NCBI RefSeq assembly: GCF_024331145.1
Contig: NZ_JANDJO010000004.1
Location: forward strand, 362,955 to 426,954
Length of the DNA stretch: 64,000 bases
From: Shimia sp. CNT1-13L.2
GTDB taxonomy: Bacteria > Pseudomonadota > Alphaproteobacteria > Rhodobacterales > Rhodobacteraceae
Direction of reading: 5' to 3'
Position numbers and translations under genes: made by a program. Every line of letters starts with the position of its first letter. Within the stretch, counting starts at the first letter, position 1. The notes beneath the pieces were generated by a model. That model was not told the origin of the DNA. It saw only the letters and a list, made by a program, of their open reading frames with translations, and did no database searches. Positions 18,065 through 27,937 of this stretch are shown in pieces.

Positions 18065-19214
18065 GGATTGGCAAAACGGGGGCTTTGGTCTCTACATTCA
18101 TTGGCCGTTCTGTCAGGCCAAATGCCCCTATTGCGACTTCAACAGCCATGTTTCGCAAAAAATAGACCAGAAACGCTGGCTTAGAGCCTATCTGTCGGAG
18201 ATTGACAGAGTCTCACAAGAGACTCCAAATCGCATTCTCAACACGGTTTTCTTTGGTGGCGGCACGCCCAGTTTGATGGATCCCGAGATCGTTTCCGAGA
18301 TCCTTGATAAGGTGCGCAGGGCCTGGCCGTCTTCCAACAATGTCGAAATCACGCTTGAGGCCAATCCTGGCTCTGTCGAAGCGGGGCGATTTGAGGCCTA
18401 TCGCCAAGGCGGCGTAAACCGGATTTCGATGGGTATCCAGGCGCTGAATGACCGTGATCTGCAGCGTTTGGGGCGGATTCACTCGGTTTCCGAAGCCAAA
18501 GCCGCCTTTGACATCGCCCGCACAACCTTTGATCGGGTTAGTTTTGATCTGATTTACGCTCGACAGGACCAAACGCTGGAAGATTGGCGGGCAGAATTGC
18601 GCGAAGCCCTGTCTATGGCGATTGATCATCTGTCTTTGTACCAGTTGACGATCGAGGATGGCACGGCGTTCGGTGACCGCTATGCCCGCGGAAAATTGCG
18701 CGGCCTTCCTGAAGACGATCTTTCGGCCGATATGTACGAGGCGACATTCGATATCTGCGGTGAATTCGGTTTTGAGGGCTATGAAGTCTCTAACTATGCC
18801 AAAGTTGGCAATGAATCGCGCCACAATCTGATCTACTGGCGCTATGGGGATTATGCCGGGATTGGTCCGGGTGCACATGCACGCCTTACATTAGATGGCC
18901 AGAAATACGCCGCTGAAAGCTGGCGCAACCCTACAAAATGGCTGGATTCCGTGCAAACAGGCTCGGGAGAGTCGCTCCGGGAATGCGTTGACCAGGAATC
19001 TCAGCTGATCGAGTTCATGTTGATGGGTTTGCGCTTGTCAGAGGGAATTGATCTCCTACGTTACAAACAGTTGGCCGGCCGGGACTTTGGTAGCACCAAA
19101 GCGGACGCGTTGAAGGATCTGGGTCTCATTGATTGGGATGATCAGAGATTGCGGGTCCTTCCGAAAGGTCGAATGGTTCTGAATTCCGTCCTTGCGGAGC
19201 TTTTGGTGGAGTAG
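18057..19214 (+). CDS. hemW: Radical SAM protein HemW (coproporphyrinogen III oxidase-like haem chaperone)
   Basis: A 385-residue radical SAM protein. The cluster-binding motif CPYCDFNSH lies near residue 22, and FFGGGTPSLM near 62 is the SAM-binding glycine motif. HemW proteins resemble HemN but lack its extra residues and have been shown in other bacteria to bind haem. The start is TTG 18057, overlapping rdgB by eight bases; no ATG lies close enough. Older annotations call it HemN-like. Confidence 0.9.
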   Translation: MAEDWQNGGFGLYIHWPFCQAKCPYCDFNSHVSQKIDQKRWLRAYLSEIDRVSQETPNRILNTVFFGGGTPSLMDPEIVSEILDKVRRAWPSSNNVEITLEANPGSVEAGRFEAYRQGGVNRISMGIQALNDRDLQRLGRIHSVSEAKAAFDIARTTFDRVSFDLIYARQDQTLEDWRAELREALSMAIDHLSLYQLTIEDGTAFGDRYARGKLRGLPEDDLSADMYEATFDICGEFGFEGYEVSNYAKVGNESRHNLIYWRYGDYAGIGPGAHARLTLDGQKYAAESWRNPTKWLDSVQTGSGESLRECVDQESQLIEFMLMGLRLSEGIDLLRYKQLAGRDFGSTKADALKDLGLIDWDDQRLRVLPKGRMVLNSVLAELLVE

Positions 19215-19216
19215 AC

Positions 19217-19570
19217 ATGCGGGTACTTTGGGCAGTTCTTGGCTTGCTTTGCGTTGCCCTTGCCGTGATCGGCATCGTTCTTCCGCTTTTGCCAACCGTC
19301 CCATTCCTGCTTCTGGCGGCATTCTTCTTTGCGAGATCGTCCGAGCGGCTTCACAACTGGCTAATGGACCACCCTACCCTCGGCCCCCCGATCGAAGACT
19401 GGCAATCGCGCGGCGCAATCAATCCGGCGGCAAAACGTCTTGCCACCATCTCGATTGTCGTTGTGTTCGGAATTTCGCTCGCCATCGGCCTACGCCCGAT
19501 GTTGTTGGGCATTCAGGCCGGTGTTTTGAGCATGGTTCTCTTGTTTATCTGGACGCGGCCTAGCTGGTAG
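19217..19570 (+). CDS. DUF454 (YbaN-like) small membrane protein
   Basis: A 117-residue inner-membrane protein of unknown function. A long hydrophobic N-terminal stretch (about 4-36, LGLLCVALAVIGIVLPLLPTVPF-like) is followed by ARSSERLHNWLMDHP, the family signature, and two C-terminal hydrophobic segments (about 73-112). ATG 19217 starts two bases after the hemW stop. The 3' end overlaps the convergent parB by 11 bases. Confidence 0.85.
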   Translation: MRVLWAVLGLLCVALAVIGIVLPLLPTVPFLLLAAFFFARSSERLHNWLMDHPTLGPPIEDWQSRGAINPAAKRLATISIVVVFGISLAIGLRPMLLGIQAGVLSMVLLFIWTRPSW

Positions 19571-20453
19571 AGCTGAGGATACGGCAGATTTCATCAAGCT
19601 GATCGAGCGAGACATATTTGATGGTCAGCTGACCGCTTTCGTCGCCGGTTTTGTGATCAATGATGACCTTCATCCCCAGGTTGGCCGACAAATCCCCTTC
19701 GAGGGCAACGGTATCCGCGTCTTTCTTGGGTTTGGGCGCCGCGGGCTTTGGTTCGGACGGCTTGTTTTGCGCGGCTTTTGCCAGAGCTTCGGTCTGGCGC
19801 ACGGAAAGACCGCCTTTGACCACCTTCTTGGCCAGCGCAGACGCATCTTCCGACGTAATCAAGGCGCGCGCATGGCCAGACGACAAGGCCCCTGTTTTCA
19901 GCAGCTCAAGAACATCTTCGGGCAATTGAAGCAGACGCATGACGTTTGCGATGTGGCTGCGGCTTTTGCCGAGAGCTTCGGAAAGCTTTTCCTGCGTATG
20001 ACCAAACCGATCCATCAGCGCGCGATAGCCCGCCGCCTCTTCGACCGGGTTAAGATCGGCGCGCTGGATGTTTTCAATAATCGCGATCTCGAGAACTTCG
20101 GTATCGTTGTATTCGCGCACAACGACGGGAAGTTCATGCAACTGCGCAAGCTGCGAAGCGCGCCAGCGGCGTTCACCGGCGACGATTTCATAGGTTCCGC
20201 CTTCACGCTCGCGCACGATAAGGGGCTGAATGACGCCTTTTTCCTTGATCGAGGCGGCCAGTTCATCGAGCTGATCCTGGGTAAAATCGCGACGGGGCTG
20301 ATCAGGGTTAGGTACGATCTTTTCGATCGGAACGGTCATATCCGCGCGACGCGGTTCACCAGTTTGCTCCTGAACCTTTTCTTCAGTCACATCTGCCATC
20401 AACGCAGACAGACCACGCCCCAGACCACGGGCTCTTCCCTTTTTCTCAGCCAC
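19560..20453 (-). CDS. parB: Chromosome partitioning protein ParB
   Basis: Binds parS and spreads as a CTP-dependent clamp to form the segregation complex. The 297 residues begin with RGLGRGLSALM, typical of chromosomal ParB N-termini that contact ParA. The ParB/Srx CTP-binding motif GERRWRASQ is near 103, and the helix-turn-helix around SEALGKSRSHIANVMRLLQLP near 155-175. It lies 21 bases downstream of parA, and two perfect parS sites are within 4 kb. Last gene of the leftward run from the origin. Confidence 0.97.
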   Translation of the reverse strand: MAEKKGRARGLGRGLSALMADVTEEKVQEQTGEPRRADMTVPIEKIVPNPDQPRRDFTQDQLDELAASIKEKGVIQPLIVREREGGTYEIVAGERRWRASQLAQLHELPVVVREYNDTEVLEIAIIENIQRADLNPVEEAAGYRALMDRFGHTQEKLSEALGKSRSHIANVMRLLQLPEDVLELLKTGALSSGHARALITSEDASALAKKVVKGGLSVRQTEALAKAAQNKPSEPKPAAPKPKKDADTVALEGDLSANLGMKVIIDHKTGDESGQLTIKYVSLDQLDEICRILSSTS

Positions 20454-20474
20454 AGCGCTCTCCTCTTTTTCTTA

Positions 20475-21284
20475 TTATGCGGCGATTTTCATGTGCTTGG
20501 ACATAAGTTCGCGCGCCAACTCGCGGTAAGCCTCGGCCCCTTTGGACGTAGGATCGTAGTCGATAACCGGCTGAGCGAAAGACGGGGCCTCGGAAACGCG
20601 GACATTCCGCGGAATGCGCGTTTCCATAACCAGTTCGCCGAGGTTGTCGCGGGCGTCCTGTTCAACCTGTTGCGAAAGGTTGTTGCGCGCATCAAACATG
20701 GTGAGGACCACGCCTTCGATCCGCAGCTTGGGATTCGCCGTCTGACGCACCTCGCGAACGGTCAGCATGAGCTGCGACAGGCCTTCGAGAGCGAAAAATT
20801 CGCTCTGGAGCGGGATCAGCACGGAATCCGAGGCGATCATGGCGTTCACTGTCAGCAGATTGAGCGACGGCGGGCAATCGATCAGGATGTAATCCCAGTC
20901 AAACGCATCCATTGCCGGCTGGCGCAGTGCGTCATGAAGAAGAAAGCTTCGTTTTTCGTTGGAAAGCAGTTCGATGTCAGCCGAACTCAGGTCAACGGTT
21001 GCCGGGATGATGCCCATCCCCTGAACGCCAGTCTCCTGGATGACGTCGGTCAAATTGATGTCTTCAAGCAACAGATCATAGGTCGTGAGTTTCCGATCTT
21101 CGGTTTCAACGCCTAGACCTGTCGATGCGTTGCCCTGCGGATCTAGGTCGACGACCAGAACGCGACAGCCGGCCTCAGCAAGAGCTGCGGAAAGGTTGAT
21201 AGCGGTTGTTGTCTTGCCAACCCCGCCTTTCTGGTTGGCGACTGAGATAATTTTCGGGCCCCGGGGACGAGTGGGATCAGACAC
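20475..21284 (-). CDS. parA: Chromosome partitioning ATPase ParA (Soj)
   Basis: Walker-type ATPase that moves ParB-parS complexes. The deviant Walker A NQKGGVGKTTTAINLSAAL is near 17-35, and Walker B-like DYILIDCPPSLNLLT near 130. The length of 269 residues and the lack of an N-terminal helix-turn-helix fit chromosomal ParA. Its start overlaps rsmG by eight bases, and parB follows. Confidence 0.97.
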   Translation of the reverse strand: MSDPTRPRGPKIISVANQKGGVGKTTTAINLSAALAEAGCRVLVVDLDPQGNASTGLGVETEDRKLTTYDLLLEDINLTDVIQETGVQGMGIIPATVDLSSADIELLSNEKRSFLLHDALRQPAMDAFDWDYILIDCPPSLNLLTVNAMIASDSVLIPLQSEFFALEGLSQLMLTVREVRQTANPKLRIEGVVLTMFDARNNLSQQVEQDARDNLGELVMETRIPRNVRVSEAPSFAQPVIDYDPTSKGAEAYRELARELMSKHMKIAA

Positions 21285-21903
21285 GTCGTATTTCTCCGAC
21301 CTTGAGAATAACTGCTTCGGCTTCTGTCTTACTTGTAATGACCTCGTGGTTGAATGACCACGATTCCTCTGCCTTGCGCAGTTCTTTTTCCCAAGTGGCG
21401 CCTTTCGGGAACAAGGCGGTGCCGGTTTCGCCTAAATGGCGCTCAGCAAAGGAAAACAGGAGATCCAGATCTGCGAGAGCGCGGGCAGAAAGGATCGACG
21501 CGTTTTGAGGTTCGGCCTGTTCGATTCGTTTGGTGATGACATTGGCCGTAACACCGGTCTCGCGCAGAACTGTCCGCAAGAAGGCGCATTTACGCTGATC
21601 GCTTTCAATCATGGTGAGCTTGGTCGGGGAATTGGCTTCGGCGGCCATGATGGCAATCACCAATCCGGGGAACCCTCCCCCACTGCCGATATCCACCCAA
21701 TGATCTATGGGGTGATCTGCACAGTGAAAAACCTGTGCGGAATCATAGATGTGGCGCTCCCAGAGATCGGGAAGCGTTGTTTTGGAGACCAGATTGATTT
21801 TCGGGTTCCACTTGCAGAGGAGATCAGCGAGCTTATTGAGGCGATCCGATGTTTCACGTGAAACATTCAGGCGTCCCAAAACATCTTCTGCGCTCATACT
21901 CAC
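21277..21903 (-). CDS. rsmG: 16S rRNA (guanine-N7) methyltransferase RsmG
   Basis: Methylates G527 of 16S rRNA using SAM. The 208-residue protein has the SAM motif [17 protein letters not shown] (about 70-86) and [12 protein letters not shown] after it. Its N-terminus [18 protein letters not shown] contains a parS palindrome in its codons. It overlaps mnmG upstream by four bases and parA downstream by eight bases, the conserved gidA-gidB-parA-parB order. Confidence 0.96.
   Translation of the reverse strand: MSMSAEDVLGRLNVSRETSDRLNKLADLLCKWNPKINLVSKTTLPDLWERHIYDSAQVFHCADHPIDHWVDIGSGGGFPGLVIAIMAAEANSPTKLTMIESDQRKCAFLRTVLRETGVTANVITKRIEQAEPQNASILSARALADLDLLFSFAERHLGETGTALFPKGATWEKELRKAEESWSFNHEVITSKTEAEAVILKVGEIRRV
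21850..21865. other. parS centromere site 1 (inside rsmG)
   Basis: Perfect palindrome TGTTTCACGTGAAACA, the consensus parS bound by chromosomal ParB. It lies within the rsmG coding region, where it encodes NVSRET. It is about 1.4 kb from parB and 5 kb from the proposed origin. Confidence 0.95.
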
Positions 21904-23771
21904 GCGATCTTCCCCTTCTTGGCCTGACGAATGCGTGCAAGGATCAGTGTGAGCGCCGCAGGTGTCATCCCGTCAATCCGTCCTGCCTGACCAAGGTTCG
22001 CGGGGCGTGTCGCGTTGAGCTTTGACTTGAGTTCATTGGAGAGGCCCTCGACGATGTCGAAATCGAAGTCGGCGGGTATCTCCTGATTCTCGTCCCGCTG
22101 CATGGCTTCAACATCACGCTTTTGCCGTTCGATGTAGTTCGCATAGAGCGCGTCGCGCTCAAGCTGTGCGCGGGTGTCCGGATCAATGGCGGCATATCGC
22201 GCGTCCAGTTTTTCCAGATCGCCAAAGCTGACATCAGGGAATGCGAGAACCTGAAAGGCTGTTCGGCGGTTCCCATCCTGATTGACCGAGATGCCCGCGG
22301 CGTTGATTTGCTTCGGAGAGAACTTCTCGTCTTCCAGAAGATCCCGGGCCGTGTTCAGGCGATCGAGTTTTTCACCAAAGGCGCGACGACGGGTTTCGCC
22401 GACAAGGCCAAGCTCCAGCCCTACCGGGGTGAGACGCTGGTCGGCGTTGTCTGCCCGCAGAGACAGGCGGAATTCGGCTCGGGAGGTGAACATGCGATAA
22501 GGTTCAGTGACACCGCGCGTGATGAGGTCGTCGACCATAACCCCGATATAGCTGTCCGAGCGGCTGAAATACTTGGGATCCTTACCCTGTGCTGACAGCG
22601 CGGCATTAAGGCCGGCAACAAGCCCTTGGGCGGCGGCTTCCTCATATCCTGTGGTTCCGTTGATCTGACCCGCAAGATATAGACCAGGAACGGTCTTCAC
22701 CGACAAGGCAGCATCAAGGGCGCGGGGATCAACGTAGTCGTATTCGATGGCATAGCCGGGTTGGAGGATCTCGACTTCCTCAAGACCATAGATCGAACGG
22801 ACGTAATCTTCCTGGACATCGACAGGTAGAGAAGTCGAGATGCCGTTTGGATAGACCGTGTCGTCATCCAGACCTTCGGGTTCAAGAAACACCTGGTGCG
22901 ACGTCTTATCGGCAAAGCGGACGATCTTGTCTTCGATCGACGGACAATATCGCGGCCCTACCCCCTCGATGTGACCGCCGTACATAGCCGAGCGATCCAG
23001 GTTATCTCGGATGATCTGATGGGTCTTCTCGTTGGTGTGGGTTATCCCACAGGCGACCTGACGGGCTGAAGGTGCCCTATTGAGGAACGAAAACATCGTT
23101 GGCTCATCGTCGCCGGGCTGAGAATCCAGAAGATCCCACTTGATGGTCTTGCCGTTCAGGCGCGGTGGCGTACCGGTCTTCAGGCGGCCAAGAGGCCATT
23201 GAAAGCTGTCGATTCGCTCGGCCAGACGTACGGAAGGGTCATCCCCCATACGACCACCGGGGCGAGAGACATCGCCGATATGGATCACGCCTCTCAGGAA
23301 TGTGCCGGTGGTTAGGACAACTGCGTGCGAAGACAGTTCTGATCCGTCGGCCAAGATGACGCCGCGAACAGAGTTTCCCTCCATGCGGAAATCGGTGGCT
23401 TCACCTTCGATCACAGTCAGATTCGGGGTAGCCATGATTTCGGCCAGCATCGATTCGCGATAGATTTTGCGATCTGCCTGCGCACGAGGGCCTTGTACGG
23501 CGGGGCCCTTGCGGCGGTTCAGAAGGCGAAACTGGATGCCAGCCTTGTCAGCCACGCGCCCCATGACGCCGTCGAGCGCGTCGATCTCACGAACGAGGTG
23601 ACCCTTGCCCAGCCCACCAATCGCCGGGTTACAGGACATCACACCGATGCCCGAGGTTTTGAGGGTGACCAAGGCGGTCTGCGCACCCATTCGGGCCGCT
23701 GCGTGAGCTGCATCCGCACCGGCGTGTCCGCCGCCAACAACGATGACGTCAAAATGTTTCACGTGAAACAC
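21900..23771 (-). CDS. mnmG: tRNA uridine-5-carboxymethylaminomethyl modification enzyme MnmG (GidA)
   Basis: FAD-dependent partner of MnmE in making cmnm5U34 in tRNA. The FAD-binding motif [19 protein letters not shown] is at 11-29, and the conserved [22 protein letters not shown] at about 48-69. At 623 residues it is normal. The first residues, MFHVKH, are encoded by the second perfect parS palindrome. It begins three bases after the mnmE stop and overlaps rsmG by four bases. Confidence 0.98.
   Translation of the reverse strand: MFHVKHFDVIVVGGGHAGADAAHAAARMGAQTALVTLKTSGIGVMSCNPAIGGLGKGHLVREIDALDGVMGRVADKAGIQFRLLNRRKGPAVQGPRAQADRKIYRESMLAEIMATPNLTVIEGEATDFRMEGNSVRGVILADGSELSSHAVVLTTGTFLRGVIHIGDVSRPGGRMGDDPSVRLAERIDSFQWPLGRLKTGTPPRLNGKTIKWDLLDSQPGDDEPTMFSFLNRAPSARQVACGITHTNEKTHQIIRDNLDRSAMYGGHIEGVGPRYCPSIEDKIVRFADKTSHQVFLEPEGLDDDTVYPNGISTSLPVDVQEDYVRSIYGLEEVEILQPGYAIEYDYVDPRALDAALSVKTVPGLYLAGQINGTTGYEEAAAQGLVAGLNAALSAQGKDPKYFSRSDSYIGVMVDDLITRGVTEPYRMFTSRAEFRLSLRADNADQRLTPVGLELGLVGETRRRAFGEKLDRLNTARDLLEDEKFSPKQINAAGISVNQDGNRRTAFQVLAFPDVSFGDLEKLDARYAAIDPDTRAQLERDALYANYIERQKRDVEAMQRDENQEIPADFDFDIVEGLSNELKSKLNATRPANLGQAGRIDGMTPAALTLILARIRQAKKGKIA
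23755..23770. other. parS centromere site 2 (inside the mnmG start)
   Basis: A second perfect TGTTTCACGTGAAACA, beginning one base into the mnmG start codon and encoding most of MFHVKH. It lies 1.9 kb from site 1, about 3.2 kb from the origin-like gap. Confidence 0.95.
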
Positions 23772-23774
23772 TCC

Positions 23775-25073
23775 TTACTTTCCGATGCAGAAGCTCGAGA
23801 AGATTTCATCCAAGAGGTTCTCGACATCTACGCGACCCACAATCGAATCCAAAGCACGAATCGCACTGCGCAGTTCTTCGGCCGCGATCTCATAGTGATC
23901 CGGCCCCAGAGCAAGCACCGCGTGCGCAGCCGCGAGGTTATCGCTTGAACGCGTCATGGCAACGCGATGGCGCTCACGTGTGGCAATACCAGAGCGCGCC
24001 GCCTGTACGGACAGGGCCTCGGTGATCGCTGTCACGAGCTCGGACACCCCCTGCCCCGTCTTTCCGGAGACGGCATTGTCAGCCTGGGCAAGAGTATCTG
24101 CCTTGGCGGCGCGGACAATGTCGCCCGGAAGCGGCTGGAAATCGGGGTGATCCCCCTGCTCAACAAGAAAGACGCGAAGATCGGCAGCCTCGGCGCGCTG
24201 GCGGGCGCGCTCGATTCCAATGCCTTCTACGTAGTCTTCGGTTTCCCGGAGGCCGGCGGTATCAAGAAGGGTGACGGGAAGGCCATTCAGCTCCATGCGC
24301 ACCTCAATCACGTCGCGGGTTGTCCCGGCGAATTCAGAGGTGATGGCCGCCTCACGGCCTGCAAGGGCGTTCAGAAGTGTTGATTTCCCAACGTTAGGTG
24401 CGCCCAGAATGGCAACCTCGAACCCCGTCCTGATGCGCTCTGCCGTTTCGACACCGGAGATTTCCTTGGCCAGATCGGTGCGTACGTCCGAAAGCAGACC
24501 CTGAACTTCGGGCGTAACATCGACCGGAACCTCTTCATCGGCAAAATCAATGGTTGCCTCAAGCAATGCGGCGGCCCGAATGAGTTTTTCGCGCCAGCCA
24601 CCAGCGAGATCGCCCAAGTCACCCGACAGAACGCGCAGGGCCTGACGCCTCTGGGCCTCGGTCTCTGCTTCGATCAGATCGGCGAGACCTTCGACCTGGG
24701 CAAGGTCGAGACAGCCGTTCTCCAGCGCGCGGCGTGTGAACTCTCCTGCCTCTGCCAGACGCAGGCCTTCAACATCCGAAAGCTCGCGCAGCACGGCGTT
24801 CACCACGGCCACAGAGCCATGCAGGTGCAACTCCAGCACTTCTTCGCCGGTAAAGCTGTTCTTTTCGGGGAAATAGATCACCAGCGCCTGATCAAGGCGG
24901 CGGCCTTCCTTGTCCTTCAGGAGTTTGAGAGAGGCGTGACGTGGTTCGGGAAGACCAATGCCGAGAGCTTCCCCTGCCCTGCCAATCAAGGGGCCAGACA
25001 CACGAACGACAGCGACCCCCGCTTTACCGGGGGCCGTTGCCAGAGCGAAAATCGTATCAGGCACATAGGCCAT
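23775..25073 (-). CDS. mnmE: tRNA modification GTPase MnmE (TrmE)
   Basis: GTPase that works with MnmG on U34 of tRNA. The N-terminal tetrahydrofolate-binding domain starts [22 protein letters not shown]. The inserted G domain has [14 protein letters not shown] and [11 protein letters not shown] (about 225-255) and [10 protein letters not shown]. The protein ends in the required CIGK motif with the catalytic cysteine. Length of 432 residues is slightly shorter than in E. coli, as usual for alphaproteobacteria. It lies between rho and mnmG. Confidence 0.97.
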   Translation of the reverse strand: MAYVPDTIFALATAPGKAGVAVVRVSGPLIGRAGEALGIGLPEPRHASLKLLKDKEGRRLDQALVIYFPEKNSFTGEEVLELHLHGSVAVVNAVLRELSDVEGLRLAEAGEFTRRALENGCLDLAQVEGLADLIEAETEAQRRQALRVLSGDLGDLAGGWREKLIRAAALLEATIDFADEEVPVDVTPEVQGLLSDVRTDLAKEISGVETAERIRTGFEVAILGAPNVGKSTLLNALAGREAAITSEFAGTTRDVIEVRMELNGLPVTLLDTAGLRETEDYVEGIGIERARQRAEAADLRVFLVEQGDHPDFQPLPGDIVRAAKADTLAQADNAVSGKTGQGVSELVTAITEALSVQAARSGIATRERHRVAMTRSSDNLAAAHAVLALGPDHYEIAAEELRSAIRALDSIVGRVDVENLLDEIFSSFCIGK

Positions 25074-25083
25074 CGCGAAACCC

Positions 25084-26355
25084 TTAGGTGTTCATCGAGT
25101 CAAAGAACTCAGAGTTGGTCTTGGTCTGCTTGAGCTTGGACAACAGGAATTCGATCGCGTCAGTGGTACCCATCGGGTTGAGGATGCGGCGCAGGACAAA
25201 GGTCTTGGCCAGATCGCCCTTGTCGACCAGCAGGTCTTCTTTACGGGTGCCCGACTTGAGAATGTCGATGGCCGGAAAGACGCGTTTGTCGGCAATCTTG
25301 CGATCCAGCACGACTTCGGAGTTACCGGTGCCTTTGAATTCTTCGAAGATCACCTCGTCCATACGCGAGCCGGTGTCGATGAGGGCGGTCGAGATGATAG
25401 TCAGCGAGCCACCCTCTTCGATGTTCCGCGCAGCACCGAAGAAGCGCTTGGGACGTTGCAGGGCGTTGGCATCCACACCACCGGTCAGAACCTTACCAGA
25501 AGACGGCACAACGGTGTTGAAGGCGCGACCGAGGCGGGTGATCGAGTCGAGCAGGATGACCACGTCACGCTTGTGCTCAACCAGGCGCTTGGCCTTTTCG
25601 ATGACCATCTCTGAAACGGCGACGTGGCGGGCGGCCGGTTCGTCAAAGGTCGAGGAGATGACCTCGCCTTTCACGGAGCGCTGCATGTCGGTAACTTCTT
25701 CCGGACGTTCGTCGATCAGCAGAACGATCAGATAGCACTCGGGGTGGTTGGCCTCGATGCTATGCGCGATGTTCTGAAGGATAACGGTTTTACCTGTCCG
25801 CGGCGGTGCCACGATCAGCGAGCGCTGGCCCTTACCAATCGGCGCAACGAGGTCGATCACGCGGGCGGATTTGTCCTTGATGGTCGGATCTTCGATTTCC
25901 ATCTTCAGACGCTCGTCCGGATAGAGCGGTGTGAGGTTGTCGAAGGCGATCTTGTGTTTCGCTTTCTCGGGCTCTTCGAAGTTGATCTTCGTGACGCTCA
26001 TGAGGGCGAAGTAACGCTCGTTTTCTTCCGGCGCTTTCATCACGCCTTCAATCGTATCCCCGGTGCGCAGCGAGAACTGGCGGATCATTTCAGGCGAGAC
26101 GTAGATGTCGTCCGGACCGGGAAGATAGTTGGCCTCGGGGGACCGCAGGAAGCCAAAACCATCCTGAAGTACCTCAAGCACACCTTCACCGATGATTTCC
26201 CAGCCTTCATCCGCGCGTTCGCGGAGAATCTGGAACATCATTTCGCCTTTACGCATTGTCGAGGCGTTTTCGATCTCGAGCTCTTCAGCCATCGCCAAGA
26301 GATCCTTGGGGCTTTTCGCCTTGAGATCTGCCAATGCGAGTTTTTCAATTGTCAT
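25084..26355 (-). CDS. rho: Transcription termination factor Rho
   Basis: Hexameric RNA helicase that ends transcripts. The start chosen is ATG 26355 ([20 protein letters not shown]), preceded by GAAGG; two earlier in-frame starts add eight residues. The 423-residue protein has the RNA-binding domain with [22 protein letters not shown] (about 60-81) and Walker [13 protein letters not shown] near 180. The 123-base gap to hemJ holds a GC-rich inverted repeat (TGGCCC-GGAC-GGGCCA, 26418-26433), which may belong to its leader. It heads the run to parB. Confidence 0.97.
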   Translation of the reverse strand: MTIEKLALADLKAKSPKDLLAMAEELEIENASTMRKGEMMFQILRERADEGWEIIGEGVLEVLQDGFGFLRSPEANYLPGPDDIYVSPEMIRQFSLRTGDTIEGVMKAPEENERYFALMSVTKINFEEPEKAKHKIAFDNLTPLYPDERLKMEIEDPTIKDKSARVIDLVAPIGKGQRSLIVAPPRTGKTVILQNIAHSIEANHPECYLIVLLIDERPEEVTDMQRSVKGEVISSTFDEPAARHVAVSEMVIEKAKRLVEHKRDVVILLDSITRLGRAFNTVVPSSGKVLTGGVDANALQRPKRFFGAARNIEEGGSLTIISTALIDTGSRMDEVIFEEFKGTGNSEVVLDRKIADKRVFPAIDILKSGTRKEDLLVDKGDLAKTFVLRRILNPMGTTDAIEFLLSKLKQTKTNSEFFDSMNT

Positions 26356-26478
26356 GGGAAACATCCTTCGCACGACCAAATCGGGCCGTGGATTGCATCA
26401 GTCATTCGGAAGACACTTGGCCCGGACGGGCCAGTTGCCGAATTACATAAGGAAACTTGGGAAGGGAGTCAAACCGCG

Positions 26479-26928
26479 TCAGAATTTTACGACGACGGAA
26501 AGAACGATCACGATCATCAACAAAGTCGGGACTTCGTTCATCATTCGGTAAGATCGGCCTTGCAGGGTGTTTTCACCACGACCGAACTGTTTGCGCTTAA
26601 TCATGAGCCAGTGATCGAACACCGTCATAGCAATAACCGCGGCACCCTTGGTGTATGGCCAGATGGCAGACCAGTCCACGACACCGGGGGTGAAGACCAA
26701 AGTCAGCCCAGCCAGCCAAGTGGCAATAGAGGCAGGGGCCATGATGTATCTCTGGAGCTTGTATTCCATGATACGGAGCGTCTCGTCGAGCTGATCTCCA
26801 ACTGTCGCTTTCTCAGCATGATAGACGAACAGTCGAGGTAGATAGAACAGCCCGGCCATCCAGGACAGAACGGCCATGATATGGAACGATAGAACGTACG
26901 GGTAAATATCGACGAGAAAGTAGGCCAT
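26479..26928 (-). CDS. hemJ: HemJ-type protoporphyrinogen IX oxidase (UPF0093/CopD-like membrane protein)
   Basis: A 149-residue four-helix membrane protein predicted to oxidise protoporphyrinogen IX in haem synthesis. The N-terminal FHIMAVLSWMAGLFYLPRLF (about 15-34) with its histidine and downstream arginine is the HemJ signature, and LQRYIMAPASIATWLAGL near 58-75 supports it. It is the last gene before the origin-like gap. In many alphaproteobacteria hemE borders the origin; here hemJ does. Confidence 0.88.
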   Translation of the reverse strand: MAYFLVDIYPYVLSFHIMAVLSWMAGLFYLPRLFVYHAEKATVGDQLDETLRIMEYKLQRYIMAPASIATWLAGLTLVFTPGVVDWSAIWPYTKGAAVIAMTVFDHWLMIKRKQFGRGENTLQGRSYRMMNEVPTLLMIVIVLSVVVKF

Positions 26929-27337
26929 CGGGTTTTCCAGACTGAACTCATCCCTCTCTAAATAAATAAATAAAAAGATAAAAGGATGATGATTATGTAG
27001 GCTGCTCCAAACCTGTGGATTATGCGTTTTTCACAAGGTTTTTCCACATTGGGATGAATTGCCCGAAGAATCTTAACGAAATTCGTTTTTCGATTTTTAG
27101 TTAAATTATTTCAGATACTTAACCTATATCATTCGGGCAGTGCAGAATGTGGAAAACTGTGTGAGCGAATCTGTATCCACGACTTTCTTCACAGGCTGGA
27201 CGTTTTACAAATTCACCGTGGGGAAAAACTGGGGAACTCGGTGAGATGGGCTGGGTTTTCCCAAGCTTGCATTGCTTTGGGGAATTTCCGAAAAACTGCC
27301 CTAGCTTCGTCAACGAGAAACCCACGGATTTATCCAC
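26929..27337. other. Putative chromosomal replication origin (oriC)
   Basis: A 409-base gene-free gap, clearly richer in A and T than its surroundings. The left end has an A/T run (26959-26984) suited to duplex unwinding. DnaA-box-like 9-mers are TGTGGATTA (27014-27022, minus), TTTTCCACA (27040-27048, plus), TGTGGAAAA (27148-27156, minus), GTATCCACG (27173-27181, weak) and a perfect TTATCCACA (27330-27338). AACGAA-A-TTCGTT (27075-27087) is an inverted repeat. hemJ-rho-mnmE-mnmG-rsmG-parAB run leftward and maf-aroE-coaE-dnaQ rightward, so genes point away from it. The location matches the known alphaproteobacterial origin neighbourhood, though dnaA and hemE are absent. Confidence 0.82.
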
Positions 27338-27338
27338 A
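27330..27338 (+). promoter_or_regulatory. Perfect DnaA box touching the maf start codon
   Basis: TTATCCACA equals the high-affinity DnaA consensus. Its last base is the A of the maf ATG at 27338. It may be part of the origin and could also tie maf operon expression to DnaA. Confidence 0.75.
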
Positions 27339-27937
27339 TGTCACAACACATCATCCTCGCGTCTGGTTCCGAGATCCGGGCAACGCTGTTGCGAAATGCC
27401 GGCATCGCCTTTGATGTTGAAGTGGCGAAAGTGGACGAAGAAATGTTGCGGATGGCCCTTGAGGCCGAACAGGCGCCGCCACGTGATATTGCCGACGCAT
27501 TGGCCGAAGCAAAAGCGGCCAAGGTGGCGAGAAAGAACCCCGATGCGCTGGTGATCGGGTGTGACCAGGTGCTTGATTTCGAAGGTCAGGTGTTTTCGAA
27601 ACCCAAGAACGTGGAAGACGCGCGAGATCAGTTAAAAGCGTTGCGCGGTAAACGGCATACCTTGTTGTCTGCCGTGGTGATTTTTCATGAGGGAGAACCG
27701 GTCTGGCGGCATATCGGCATGGTGCGCCTGCAGATGCGGGACTTTTCTGATGCCTATCTGGAAGAGTACCTTGAGCGAAACTGGGAGAGCATTCGCTGGA
27801 GTGTTGGGGGCTACAAGCTTGAAGAAGAAGGTGTGAGATTGTTCCATCGCGTTGACGGTGACTATTTCAATGTTCTCGGGATGCCGCTAATCGAAGTATT
27901 GAACTATCTCATGGTTCGAGGAGATTTGATGTCATGA
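27338..27937 (+). CDS. maf: Maf-family nucleoside triphosphate pyrophosphatase
   Basis: A 199-residue Maf protein; the family hydrolyses dTTP, UTP or modified nucleotides. The N-terminal LASGSEIRATLLRNAGI (about 6-22) is the Maf signature, and IGCDQVLDFEGQVFSKP near 69-85 contains the catalytic acidic residue region. It directly follows the origin-like gap and overlaps aroE by four bases. The branch (YhdE or YceF type) was not resolved. Confidence 0.93.
   Translation: MSQHIILASGSEIRATLLRNAGIAFDVEVAKVDEEMLRMALEAEQAPPRDIADALAEAKAAKVARKNPDALVIGCDQVLDFEGQVFSKPKNVEDARDQLKALRGKRHTLLSAVVIFHEGEPVWRHIGMVRLQMRDFSDAYLEEYLERNWESIRWSVGGYKLEEEGVRLFHRVDGDYFNVLGMPLIEVLNYLMVRGDLMS

Noticed and set aside
19653..21116. 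487-residue open frame antisense to parA and parB
   Set aside because: Shadow of the two partition genes, whose motifs are intact on the other strand.
27073..27122. CtrA binding sites in the origin region
   Set aside because: TTAA occurs three times, but no two copies have the seven-base spacing of the full CtrA site.
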